Assembly: GCA_021820805.1 (NCBI GenBank) | Contig: JAKADF010000031.1 | Coordinates: forward strand, 1-13,453 | Length of the DNA: 13,453 nucleotides | Direction of reading: 5' to 3' | From: Bacillota bacterium | GTDB lineage: Bacteria > Bacillota > Bacilli > Alicyclobacillales > Alicyclobacillaceae | Part shown: positions 7,463 to 13,332 of the stretch, piece by piece | How the letters are laid out: every line of letters begins with the position of its first letter | Numbering within the stretch: position 1 is the stretch's first letter | Translations under genes and position numbers: made by a program | The notes under the pieces: generated by a model | Databases searched by the model: none | Seen by the model: only the letters and a program-made list of their open reading frames with translations | Told to the model about the DNA's origin: nothing

Positions 7463-8145
7463 GGTTTCACCTCGAACTTGTACCCAACTCCCCATACCGT
7501 TTTTAGGGGATTCTGCCCAATACCCGCTGCCCGTAGCTTTTCACGAATATTTTTTACGTGACTATCCACAGTGCGTGCTTCCCCTTCAAATTCATATGGC
7601 CAAACCCGCTCGAGAATCTCTTCTCTAGGGAATGTTCGCCCGGGGCGACCTGCAAGGAGCAAAATTAAATCAAATTCCTTTGGTGTAAGCGAAACGTTCT
7701 CAGTGCCAACCATCACAGTCCTCCCCATTACATCGATGACAAGTCCAATTTCTTTAAATGTTATTTTTTCGTCTTCGCTCGAATAGGCTCTTCGAATTAA
7801 TGCTTGTACCCGAGCGACAAGTTCTCGTCCATCAAACGGTTTCGTCAGATAGTCATCTGCCCCCTCAGATAAACCTAATACTTTATCATCTACGGTTGTC
7901 CGTGCCGTTAGCATCAAAATGGGAATCTCCGGAGCTTTATCTCGAATTCGGTTGCACGTCTCAATGCCATTCATTCCCGGCATCATAATATCCAAAATAA
8001 CAACATGAGGTCGCAATTGTTCGAAAATACGAAGTGCCTCTTGCCCATCTGCTGCATCTTCTACGGAATACCCTGCATTTTGCAAGTAAATCCGAATGAG
8101 ACTTCGCATCTTGGCTTCGTCATCTACAATCAGGATCTTCTTCAT
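7459..8145 (-). CDS. OmpR/PhoB-family response regulator
   Basis: A 228-residue regulator. The receiver domain (1-118) carries acidic Asp8/Asp9, phosphoacceptor Asp52 in VVILDIMMPG, Thr80 and Lys102. The winged-helix domain (about 130-226) has the family motifs SLTPKEFDLI, the transactivation loop, TVDSHVKNIREKL and GVGYKFE. It heads the regulator-kinase operon and overlaps the kinase by four bases. The family binds tandem direct repeats of about 11 bases near -35, precisely the pattern found before four transcription units here, one of them divergent from this gene. I infer it is their activator. ATG at 8145 follows a G-rich ribosome site (GGGGGG). Confidence 0.95.
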   Translation of the reverse strand: MKKILIVDDEAKMRSLIRIYLQNAGYSVEDAADGQEALRIFEQLRPHVVILDIMMPGMNGIETCNRIRDKAPEIPILMLTARTTVDDKVLGLSEGADDYLTKPFDGRELVARVQALIRRAYSSEDEKITFKEIGLVIDVMGRTVMVGTENVSLTPKEFDLILLLAGRPGRTFPREEILERVWPYEFEGEARTVDSHVKNIREKLRAAGIGQNPLKTVWGVGYKFEVKP

Positions 8146-8160
8146 AAAAATCCCCCCACC

Positions 8161-8188
8161 ATGTGACTCGTTTTCAAATCCGTCACAT
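8161..8188 (-). promoter_or_regulatory. Inverted repeat in the leader of the response-regulator gene
   Basis: ATGTGAC at 8161-8167 and GTCACAT at 8182-8188 are perfect inverted arms around 14 bases. In the regulator mRNA this could form a hairpin ending just before the G-rich ribosome site, or it could be a dyad protein site. The spacing is too wide for a CRP/FNR-type site. Confidence 0.4.
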
Positions 8189-8224
8189 CATCTGCACGGT
8201 TTCTCCACAATTACGCTTTATAAC
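8189..8224 (+). promoter_or_regulatory. Promoter of the Gln/Met-rich exported protein with tandem boxes
   Basis: Box 1 CATCTGCACG (8189-8198) and box 2 TTTCTCCACA (8200-8209) are 11 bases apart. The -10 element TATAAC (8219-8224) begins 19 bases after the start of box 2. It lies in the divergent intergenic region shared with the response-regulator gene, so a bound regulator could also affect its own expression. Confidence 0.68.
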
Positions 8225-8269
8225 AAAGCTAATAAAAGAAATCTAACTCCCGAAAGGACAGCGATTTAA

Positions 8270-8491
8270 ATGTTTAAAAAGACCTTATGGACTTTACCCG
8301 TTCTTGCAATCGGTATGGCAATTGGGGGTCTCACATTACCAAACGTATTTGCTTCCAGTACCCCGCAAACAACAGTGATGCCGCAACAATCACAGCAAAT
8401 GATGCAACAGGCGCTAAGCTCCCTACAAGGTCAAGCAATGGTTCAAGCTTGTAATAATTACATGGGTCAACAAGGGCAATCTCAGAAGTAG
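8270..8491 (+). CDS. Tiny secreted Gln/Met-rich protein
   Basis: A 73-residue protein with a classical signal peptide: MFKK, a hydrophobic core to about residue 23, and a cleavage site near VFA-SS at 28/29. The mature chain of about 45 residues is dominated by Gln, Ser and Met (SQQMMQQ, YMGQQGQSQ) and has one Cys (61) in MVQACNNYM. A single Cys flanked by Met could bind a soft metal or form a mixed disulphide; this is speculation. It stands alone between a tandem-box promoter and a terminator, so it is expected to be strongly induced. The ribosome site is mediocre, AAAGGA about 12 bases before the ATG. Family not recognised. Confidence 0.72.
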   Translation: MFKKTLWTLPVLAIGMAIGGLTLPNVFASSTPQTTVMPQQSQQMMQQALSSLQGQAMVQACNNYMGQQGQSQK

Positions 8492-8504
8492 GAAAGGTCT
8501 ATTT

Positions 8505-8526
8505 GGGGCTGAATCTCAGCCCCTTT
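8505..8526 (+). terminator. Intrinsic terminator after the Gln/Met-rich gene
   Basis: GGGGCTGA at 8505-8512 pairs perfectly with TCAGCCCC at 8516-8523 around a 3-base loop. Only TTT follows directly, so termination may be partial, allowing some read-through to the next gene. Confidence 0.7.
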
Positions 8527-8590
8527 CCCACTTTACACTACGTTACCAAGACTCAGCAGAAAAACTTCTTATACCGGGGGTTGAATAACC

Positions 8591-8821
8591 GTGATGTATG
8601 GCTTTTCTGGGATTGGAATGCTCGGTGGATTCTTTATGATGCTGCTATGGGTCGTCATTCTTGTTACGGTTGTGTATTTCATTTTCCATGATCTAAAAAA
8701 AACCGCTGGTAAACACCACACCACGAGTTCTGGAGCTGAACAAATTCTACAGGAGCGGTTCGCACGGGGCGATATTGACTTCGAAACTTTCGAGAAAATG
8801 AAACAACATCTAAAAAAATAA
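8591..8821 (+). CDS. Membrane-anchored SHOCT-domain protein
   Basis: A 76-residue protein with a Met/Gly-rich membrane helix at about 9-32 (GMLGGFFMMLLWVVILVTVV), a short charged linker with a His pair, and a C-terminal SHOCT domain (QILQERFARGDIDFETFEKM, about 51-70). The start may be GTG at 8591, ten bases after GGGGG, or the next codon ATG. It follows a leaky-looking terminator and precedes the DUF2933-like gene. Its SHOCT domain resembles that of the protein after pspA, which suggests that the two may interact or share ancestry. Small TM-SHOCT proteins of this type are common beside metal and electron-transfer genes in Bacillota. Confidence 0.75.
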   Translation: MMYGFSGIGMLGGFFMMLLWVVILVTVVYFIFHDLKKTAGKHHTTSSGAEQILQERFARGDIDFETFEKMKQHLKK

Positions 8822-8830
8822 TCGACAATT

Positions 8831-8864
8831 TTGATCACGGCAAATAACTGGTGTTTATAAACAC
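8831..8864 (+). promoter_or_regulatory. Candidate promoter with palindrome over the -10
   Basis: TTGATC (8831-8836) and TATAAA (8856-8861) are separated by 19 bases. The -10 lies inside a perfect 14-base palindrome, GTGTTTATAAACAC (8851-8864). This is a plausible repressor site controlling the gene starting at 8910. No tandem boxes are present here, so control would differ from the neighbouring units. Confidence 0.4.
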
Positions 8865-8909
8865 TGCTGCTCGAGTAGGACATATTACTCTGACAAGGAG
8901 GCAATTCCT

Positions 8910-9176
8910 ATTTTACAAACACTTCTAACGGTTGCCGCAGTCGTTGCGTGTCCTCTTATGATGGTATTTATGATGAAAGGAATGCACGGCGGACATGGAA
9001 ATCACTCCATGCATAGTGATCATGGTCGAAAGTTTAACTCTAGGGAAGATGAAATGGCCGATTTAAGAGATAAAATAGAGAATCTACAGGCACAGTATGA
9101 CGAACTTGAGAAGGATATAAATGCCAGAAATAATTATCATTTGGACAGACACCAAAAACACGTCCACAAAACGTAG
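8910..9176 (+). CDS. DUF2933-like Met/His-rich membrane protein, apparent ATT start
   Basis: The first ATG in frame (8958) has no ribosome site and would remove most of the membrane helix. A perfect AAGGAGG at 8895-8901 sits eight bases before an in-frame ATT at 8910, so I start there, giving 88 residues. The protein has a hydrophobic helix of about 2-22 containing CPLMMVFMMKGMHGG, characteristic of DUF2933-type proteins. A Met/His stretch follows to about residue 39, then a soluble coiled coil (about 45-72) and a His-rich tail. The Met/His/Cys pattern suggests Cu or other soft-metal binding at the membrane. DUF2933 genes occur with metal-resistance genes; the link to copper here is inference. 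Confidence 0.72.
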   Translation: MLQTLLTVAAVVACPLMMVFMMKGMHGGHGNHSMHSDHGRKFNSREDEMADLRDKIENLQAQYDELEKDINARNNYHLDRHQKHVHKT

Positions 9177-9268
9177 AAATCCACTGAATATGACTTCAAT
9201 CAAAGTTCACCTTCTACAAAGTGTGCTACGCTAAAAGAAACGCATGCTTTTTAGGAGGCGATTCCGTC

Positions 9269-9880
9269 TTGAAAGCGAGCGGAATAACGAAAACGATATT
9301 CTCAGTTGTAAGCCTGTCAGCTCTAATACTTGGTTGCGGCGCCGTGAACCCGGTTCAAAATACATCTGGCTCAAGTGCTGGCGATACAGCGGCCAGCAGC
9401 GCAACAAGTCAAAGCCAAGATCAGAGTCAAACTCAGACTGAACCTGCCGCAGTCAAAGCACCGCAGTTTACTATGCCAACGGTTGGTGGTAAAAACGTGT
9501 CGTTGCAGGAGCTACTAAGCAAAAAAGAACCCATTGTAATCAACTACTTTGCATCTTGGTGCCCACCCTGTAATGAGGAAATGCCGGATTTCGTATCGGC
9601 GTCAAAACAATACTCTGGTAAAGCGCAATTTATAGGTGTTGATGCCATCGGGGAAGATTCGATGGACGGCGTGAAAGGTTTTATTAAGAAATACAATATC
9701 GGCTTTCCGGTAATTCTCGATAAAGGAAATACATTGGCGAGCCAGTATGGTATCGCAGGGCACCCGGAAACGGTAATCATTTCATCTACCGGCATGGTTA
9801 TCTGGTCATACCCAGGGCCCGTTACAAAGGATCAACTGGATCAAACACTAAACCAGGTTTTAGCGCAAAAGTCGAGTTAA
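9269..9880 (+). CDS. Thioredoxin-fold (TlpA/ResA-like) lipoprotein
   Basis: A 203-residue exported thiol-disulphide oxidoreductase. The N-terminus has Lys residues, a hydrophobic core and a lipobox (LILGC) giving lipidated Cys23. A Ser/Gln-rich flexible linker (about 24-62) leads to an AhpC/TSA-Redoxin fold with WCPPC (Cys98, Cys101) and the cis-Pro loop GIAGHPE. TTG at 9269 is chosen because AGGAGG lies ten bases upstream and a proper signal peptide follows. An in-frame ATG at 9221 would add 16 residues without a ribosome site. Such proteins keep thiols of apo-cytochromes or copper centres reduced outside the membrane, which fits the nearby cupredoxin. Its lipidation would need an Lgt, one of which is encoded downstream. 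Confidence 0.9.
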   Translation: MKASGITKTIFSVVSLSALILGCGAVNPVQNTSGSSAGDTAASSATSQSQDQSQTQTEPAAVKAPQFTMPTVGGKNVSLQELLSKKEPIVINYFASWCPPCNEEMPDFVSASKQYSGKAQFIGVDAIGEDSMDGVKGFIKKYNIGFPVILDKGNTLASQYGIAGHPETVIISSTGMVIWSYPGPVTKDQLDQTLNQVLAQKSS

Positions 9881-9921
9881 ATTGGAGGCTTAGCAATTTA
9901 AGTGGATACTGATTCATATTG

Positions 9922-9943
9922 AGGACGCCCCGGCAGGTGTCCT
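9922..9943 (+). terminator. Hairpin after the thioredoxin gene, possible terminator
   Basis: AGGACGCC (9922-9929) pairs with GGTGTCCT (9936-9943), with one G-T wobble and a 6-base loop. The T content downstream (TCTT) is low, so it is a weak terminator or a stabilising hairpin. Confidence 0.4.
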
Positions 9944-10138
9944 TCTTAATGGTTTCGTTACCGAAGAGAAGCCTTCTTACGTAGAGTTTCCGACTCGTTC
10001 ATCCAAACATGGAAAGACATTCAAAGTGATTCTTATAAGGCAAAATCATACAGTTTGATTCTTAACAAAACTTCAAATTATTTCTCACAGTGTATATCGT
10101 TTCTACGTGACTTATTATGACTGGAAAGAGGGATATAA

Positions 10139-10747
10139 ATGCGCAACCTGACAGAAACAATTCGTCATAGGTACGACCGAATAGCACCTTTCTTCAGCAG
10201 AATGGACGCAATGGCAAAGGAGAGTTGGCGCAAGGATTTATTCAGTCATGTACGAGGAGAAATACTCGAAGTCGGCGTCGGAACTGGGGCAAATCTTGCC
10301 TACTACCCGGCTGGACTACATGTTACCGGCATAGATTTTAGCCCTCGGATGCTTTCATACGCCAGGCAAAAAGTAAGTGATTGCCCCGCAGATATAACAC
10401 TAATGGAAATGGACATACAAGCCCTCGCGTTTCCTGACAATACATTTGATACGGTTGTATCCACATGCGTTTTTTGCTCAGTCCCGAATCCAGTTGAAGG
10501 GCTTAAAGAAATTCGACGGGTGCTCAAACCAGACGGGCAGCTCTTAATGATCGAACACATGTTAAGCGAACACGGTGCCCTAGCCTTACTGCTTCATGCA
10601 CTGAACCCTTTAACCGTCCGGCTGACAGGTGCCAATGTCAACCGCAGGACAATTGAAAACCTCGACTTGGCTGGTTTCCCTACTAGAGAGATAAAAAACG
10701 TTGCCTTTTTTGATGTTTTTCGTTCGATTCGTGCAATCCCTAAGTAA
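10139..10747 (+). CDS. Class I SAM-dependent methyltransferase, METTL7/UbiE-like
   Basis: A 202-residue methyltransferase. It starts with IRHRYDRIAPFFSRMD, continues with SAM-binding motif I EVGVGTGAN (about 43-51), an acidic residue in GIDFSPRM, LEMDIQAL-type motif II (MEMDIQALAFPDNTFD) and FCSVPNPVEGLKEIRRVLKPDG. This subgroup is related to METTL7 and phospholipid N-methyltransferases. The substrate cannot be read from sequence; lipids, quinones or thiols are candidates. ATG at 10139 follows GAGGGA by five bases. It is separated from the thioredoxin gene by 258 bases with a hairpin and lacks a clear tandem-box promoter; only a half match (TTTCTACGTG) lies at 10100-10109 and TATTAT at 10113-10118 may serve as -10. 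Confidence 0.88.
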   Translation: MRNLTETIRHRYDRIAPFFSRMDAMAKESWRKDLFSHVRGEILEVGVGTGANLAYYPAGLHVTGIDFSPRMLSYARQKVSDCPADITLMEMDIQALAFPDNTFDTVVSTCVFCSVPNPVEGLKEIRRVLKPDGQLLMIEHMLSEHGALALLLHALNPLTVRLTGANVNRRTIENLDLAGFPTREIKNVAFFDVFRSIRAIPK

Positions 10748-10792
10748 TGAAGCATCGTATTAGCTCCATACCCAGATACCCACTTATCCCAA

Positions 10793-10828
10793 CTTCTACA
10801 TACTTTCTTCACATTTGTCCCTTACAAT
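10793..10828 (+). promoter_or_regulatory. Promoter of the cupredoxin-lgt unit with tandem boxes
   Basis: Box 1 CTTCTACATA (10793-10802) and box 2 TTTCTTCACA (10804-10813) lie 11 bases apart. The -10 element TACAAT (10823-10828, 5/6 consensus) begins 19 bases after the start of box 2, and no -35 hexamer is apparent. Box 2 is identical to that before the zinc-ribbon gene on the opposite strand. Confidence 0.72.
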
Positions 10829-10861
10829 GCGAAAAAGTCTAATCGTAAGGAGACAAACACA

Positions 10862-11560
10862 TTGACGGAAAACAAAAAGAAGAATTCTCTTACAGTCTTG
10901 CTTCTCGTCATCAGCGTCATTCTGTTAATTTTGGTTTCGTTTATAGGCGGAATGATTTTCTCCAGTCGTTCTAATCCATTTGGGTTCATGGGTAGAATGA
11001 TGGGCGGTGGCGGGATGATGAGTAATGGTAGCATGATGAATAATATGGACCAAATGATGGGACAAGGAATGACGAATGGTACAAAACTGATTGGAAAAGC
11101 AGGACTAGACCAACTTGTGTTTAGAGGTGAACAGGGTGCATCCATTGATAAAAAAGGTAACACCGTTACATACACTGGTGGGCAAATAAATATTGTTGCA
11201 CTCGCATCACCAAGCGGAAAACCGGATATGACTTTTGAAATTGACGGGCTCGTTAATCCGACTCTTGTGGTTCCTCAGAATTCAAATGTTCAGCTCACTG
11301 TCGTAAACACAGATCCAGATGAGCTACACGGACTTGAAATCACTCGGACAAGTCCACCTTATTCGGCAATGCCCATGATGAACATCAACAATGATTTTTT
11401 ACTTATGCCTATGCCCCACCCAACCACCAAATCTGCGGCAACGGCACAGTATTACACCCGTTCTGGACAATTCAGTCTCCAACCCGGAACCTATTACTAC
11501 CTGTGTCCAGTACCCGGCCATGCACAAAAAGGCATGTATGGCACATTACAAGTCAAATGA
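10862..11560 (+). CDS. Membrane-anchored Met-rich blue copper protein, sulfocyanin-like cupredoxin
   Basis: A 232-residue protein starting at TTG, nine bases after AAGGAG. It has a single N-terminal membrane helix (about 9-33), then a linker (40-70) with 14 Met in MM or NGSMM-type clusters, then a cupredoxin domain (about 85-232). Type-1 copper ligands are all present: His156 in DELHGLEI, then Cys215, His220 and Met225 in LCPVPGHAQKGMYG, at the C-x4-H-x4-M spacing typical of sulfocyanin/rusticyanin-like proteins. It faces outside the membrane and probably carries electrons or buffers copper. The Met linker may pass Cu(I). The gene has a tandem-box promoter and shares its transcript with lgt, 41 bases downstream. 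Confidence 0.92.
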   Translation: MTENKKKNSLTVLLLVISVILLILVSFIGGMIFSSRSNPFGFMGRMMGGGGMMSNGSMMNNMDQMMGQGMTNGTKLIGKAGLDQLVFRGEQGASIDKKGNTVTYTGGQINIVALASPSGKPDMTFEIDGLVNPTLVVPQNSNVQLTVVNTDPDELHGLEITRTSPPYSAMPMMNINNDFLLMPMPHPTTKSAATAQYYTRSGQFSLQPGTYYYLCPVPGHAQKGMYGTLQVK

Positions 11561-11601
11561 TTCGTTATAAGCCCCCCATTATTTAAAAAGGTGGTAACTT
11601 T

Positions 11602-12396
11602 ATGCATCAATATTGGTTTTGGGTTGGAACATTTCCCATACGTGCCTATAGCACAATTTTTGCATTGGCCTTTCTACTCGGCCTTGGCGTTACACTTTAT
11701 TTTGCGCACGCCGACAATCAAAAAAATCTTGTTCCACACCTGTGGAATCTTGCTCCATGGCTCCTACTAGGAGGAATTGTTGGTGCACGTTTCTGGCAAG
11801 TTTTTTTCTTTGACTGGAGCTTTTACTCCAAGAACCCTGCTGAAATCATTGCCGTTTGGCATGGTGGGTTATCTATTCAGGGAGGAATTGCCGGGGCATC
11901 CCTAGTCGGTGCGTGGTACATCTGGCGCAACAAGCTCGATTTTTTGAAGTTTGCAGATTTACTGGCACCCGGTATTTTACTTGGGCAAAGTATCGGCAGA
12001 GATGCGAATTTAATGAATGGGGACGCATTTGGTAGCCCCACCCACCACGCCTTTGGACTTCTTTATCCTGCTAGTACGCTGGCACATCAGACCTACGGAA
12101 ATCAGCCCTTGTGGCCCGCAGAGGTATGGGAAGGCCAAGCCGACGTTATTTTGTTTGCATTACTTCTCGTTCTCAAACAAAGGCGCTGGCCGAAAGGTTT
12201 TCTATTTTTATTTTACCTTGTATCTTACAACCTGGTCCGTTTTGCGCTTGAGATGCTCCGGGGTGATTCTCCAAGGTTCCTGTTTCACTGGGATGCGGCT
12301 CAATGGACATCTATGCCGATTGTAATCATTGGGGTATTGATTGCGATTATACTTTTTATCCTGGATCGGCGTGAAAAGAAAAGCGTCATACCCTAA
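11602..12396 (+). CDS. lgt: Prolipoprotein diacylglyceryl transferase, likely accessory copy
   Basis: A 264-residue polytopic membrane enzyme that moves diacylglycerol from phosphatidylglycerol to the lipobox Cys of preprolipoproteins. Family motifs seen: WHGGLSIQGG (His87), the signature GRDANLMNGDAFG with Arg133, Asn136 and Asn139, and RFALEMLRGD (Glu218, Arg220). The signature departs from the usual GRIGNFINGE form at Asp134-Ala135, as expected of a divergent paralogue. AAGGTGG lies eight bases before the ATG. It sits in one unit with the cupredoxin rather than with housekeeping genes, so it is probably a regulated second Lgt. The thioredoxin-fold lipoprotein upstream is a candidate substrate. 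Whether the host has a main lgt elsewhere cannot be seen. Confidence 0.92.
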   Translation: MHQYWFWVGTFPIRAYSTIFALAFLLGLGVTLYFAHADNQKNLVPHLWNLAPWLLLGGIVGARFWQVFFFDWSFYSKNPAEIIAVWHGGLSIQGGIAGASLVGAWYIWRNKLDFLKFADLLAPGILLGQSIGRDANLMNGDAFGSPTHHAFGLLYPASTLAHQTYGNQPLWPAEVWEGQADVILFALLLVLKQRRWPKGFLFLFYLVSYNLVRFALEMLRGDSPRFLFHWDAAQWTSMPIVIIGVLIAIILFILDRREKKSVIP

Positions 12397-12462
12397 ATTT
12401 ACAAAGAACAAGTACAGCTGCTAAAAAAACTCACCTCCAAAACTACTTCAGAAGCGGCAATT

Positions 12463-12509
12463 TTCGTGCTCATATCATGACACGAATGGCATATACCTGT
12501 ACAGGGTAT
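12463..12509 (+). promoter_or_regulatory. Two dyads upstream of the last membrane protein
   Basis: TTCGTG (12463-12468) and CACGAA (12481-12486) form an inverted repeat with a 12-base centre. Directly after it, ATACCTGTACAGGGTAT (12493-12509) is a near-palindrome resembling the TACC...GGGTA operators of CsoR-type copper repressors. It ends 15 bases before the GTG start at 12525. No CsoR gene is in the window, so the match is suggestive only. Confidence 0.4.
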
Positions 12510-12524
12510 CGACTCGGATAGGGA

Positions 12525-12938
12525 GTGAATAAATTGCTGCTACTGGTGAGTTTTATTGGGTCTATTATCGGTTTTTTTGTTTGTTATCAAATATTTGTTA
12601 AACTGCAAATTACAAAGAACCGCTTAGCCATGCGTATTTGTATGATTAACAGCATGTCTCTCGCCTTCATTTTTGCCATGTTTATTGAATTGTCCACTGG
12701 CAGTAAAGGTCTTTCCGTTATCATTCCCGTTGTATCCATATGTTTACCGATTTTCTGGCTTACACGATTTAACATCATAGATACAATTGAAGCTTGCACC
12801 GCTACTCTGATGAGTGTTTCTATGAGCGCAATGCTGATTGGCATGGCTGATGCATATGTAGTTCTTACGATCCAAAGTATTCTGGTTTCCATCGAAGTTA
12901 TTCTGGGCTTTACTGTATCGTCAAAGGCTCACGTTTAA
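12525..12938 (+). CDS. Multi-pass membrane protein, unrecognised
   Basis: A 137-residue hydrophobic protein with four or five predicted helices (about 4-24, 38-56, 63-80, 90-108, 112-132). Met is frequent in the helices (RICMINSMSLAF, MSVSMSAMLIGMAD) and Cys20, Cys39, Cys73 and Cys91 are each within or near a helix, which may suit metal handling. The start may be GTG at 12525 or TTG at 12534; the second is eight bases behind AGGGAG and is a good alternative. It follows lgt after 128 bases and probably has its own promoter under the two dyads. Family not recognised. Confidence 0.7.
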   Translation: MNKLLLLVSFIGSIIGFFVCYQIFVKLQITKNRLAMRICMINSMSLAFIFAMFIELSTGSKGLSVIIPVVSICLPIFWLTRFNIIDTIEACTATLMSVSMSAMLIGMADAYVVLTIQSILVSIEVILGFTVSSKAHV

Positions 12939-13025
12939 GAAGAGGGTTTGCCAGCGTTGAATAAACGAACCGCTTTTCGGAGACTCTGGTGGATTTGTAG
13001 TGTGACGCCTTAAATTCAGAAAACC

Positions 13026-13115
13026 GTGAAAGCGGGATGGCGATTTGACGGTCCAAAGTAAACAAACCAACTGTTCGAACAGAGGATCCTGCACGCATCC
13101 CTTTTCCCGCTTCAC
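13026..13115. repeat. Imperfect inverted repeat in the 12939-13146 intergenic region
   Basis: GTGAAAGCGGGA (13026-13037) matches the inverse of TCCCGCTTCAC (13105-13115) apart from one extra A, about 67 bases apart. Inside lies a perfect 12-base palindrome CTGTTCGAACAG (13071-13082). These could be a folded non-coding remnant or the ends of a very small element. The region separates converging genes and contains no supported gene. Confidence 0.35.
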
Positions 13116-13146
13116 AGATAAATACAACACAAAATTTTGCGAACGA

Positions 13147-13332
13147 TCAAATGCCGGGATTGACCGCCCGAGTGAAGCGAGTACCCCAGTAATAAGGATC
13201 GTCCAATTCTTTCACCAAAACACTACGTGACGACGTTGCAGAGATAAACTCACCATCTCCGATGTAAATACCCACGTGCGAGAATGGAGAGCCGTCCGTA
13301 TTAAAGAATACAAGATCCCCCGGCTGTAGGCC
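13147..13332 (-). pseudogene. 3' remnant of an NlpC/P60 peptidoglycan hydrolase gene
   Basis: Minus-strand codons from 13332 down to the TGA at 13147 read GLQPGDLVFF, then FSHVGIYIGDGEFISA and a C-terminus ending FTRAVNPGI. This is the second half of an NlpC/P60 papain-like domain with its catalytic His in HVGIYIG. The preceding in-frame codons are TAA, TGC, TAA, and the half that should carry the catalytic Cys (DCSGF-type motif) is absent. An insertion-sequence end occupies that position, so the gene was cut by transposition and should be inactive. Confidence 0.72.

Noticed and set aside
8161..8188. CRP/FNR-type operator (TGTGA...TCACA)
   Set aside because: The half-sites are separated by 16 bases rather than 6, so a CRP-type dimer would not fit.
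9191..9230. CTTCTACAAA upstream of the thioredoxin lipoprotein as a fifth regulon box
   Set aside because: The base 19 positions downstream does not start a -10 (GCTAAA) and no second box lies 11 bases upstream. At best a degenerate site.
10080..10118. TTTCTACGTG and TTTCTCACAG before the methyltransferase gene as regulon boxes
   Set aside because: Neither has a partner 11 bases upstream or a -10 at the required distance; one lacks a base of the motif.
13071..13082. CTGTTCGAACAG as a LexA box
   Set aside because: The Bacillota LexA site is CGAAC-N4-GTTCG; here the half-sites are in the opposite order with no spacer.
12910..13130. Two overlapping minus-strand open frames after the last membrane gene
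   Set aside because: They overlap the 3' end of the supported plus-strand gene, have no ribosome sites and resemble nothing known; the region is dominated by inverted repeats.
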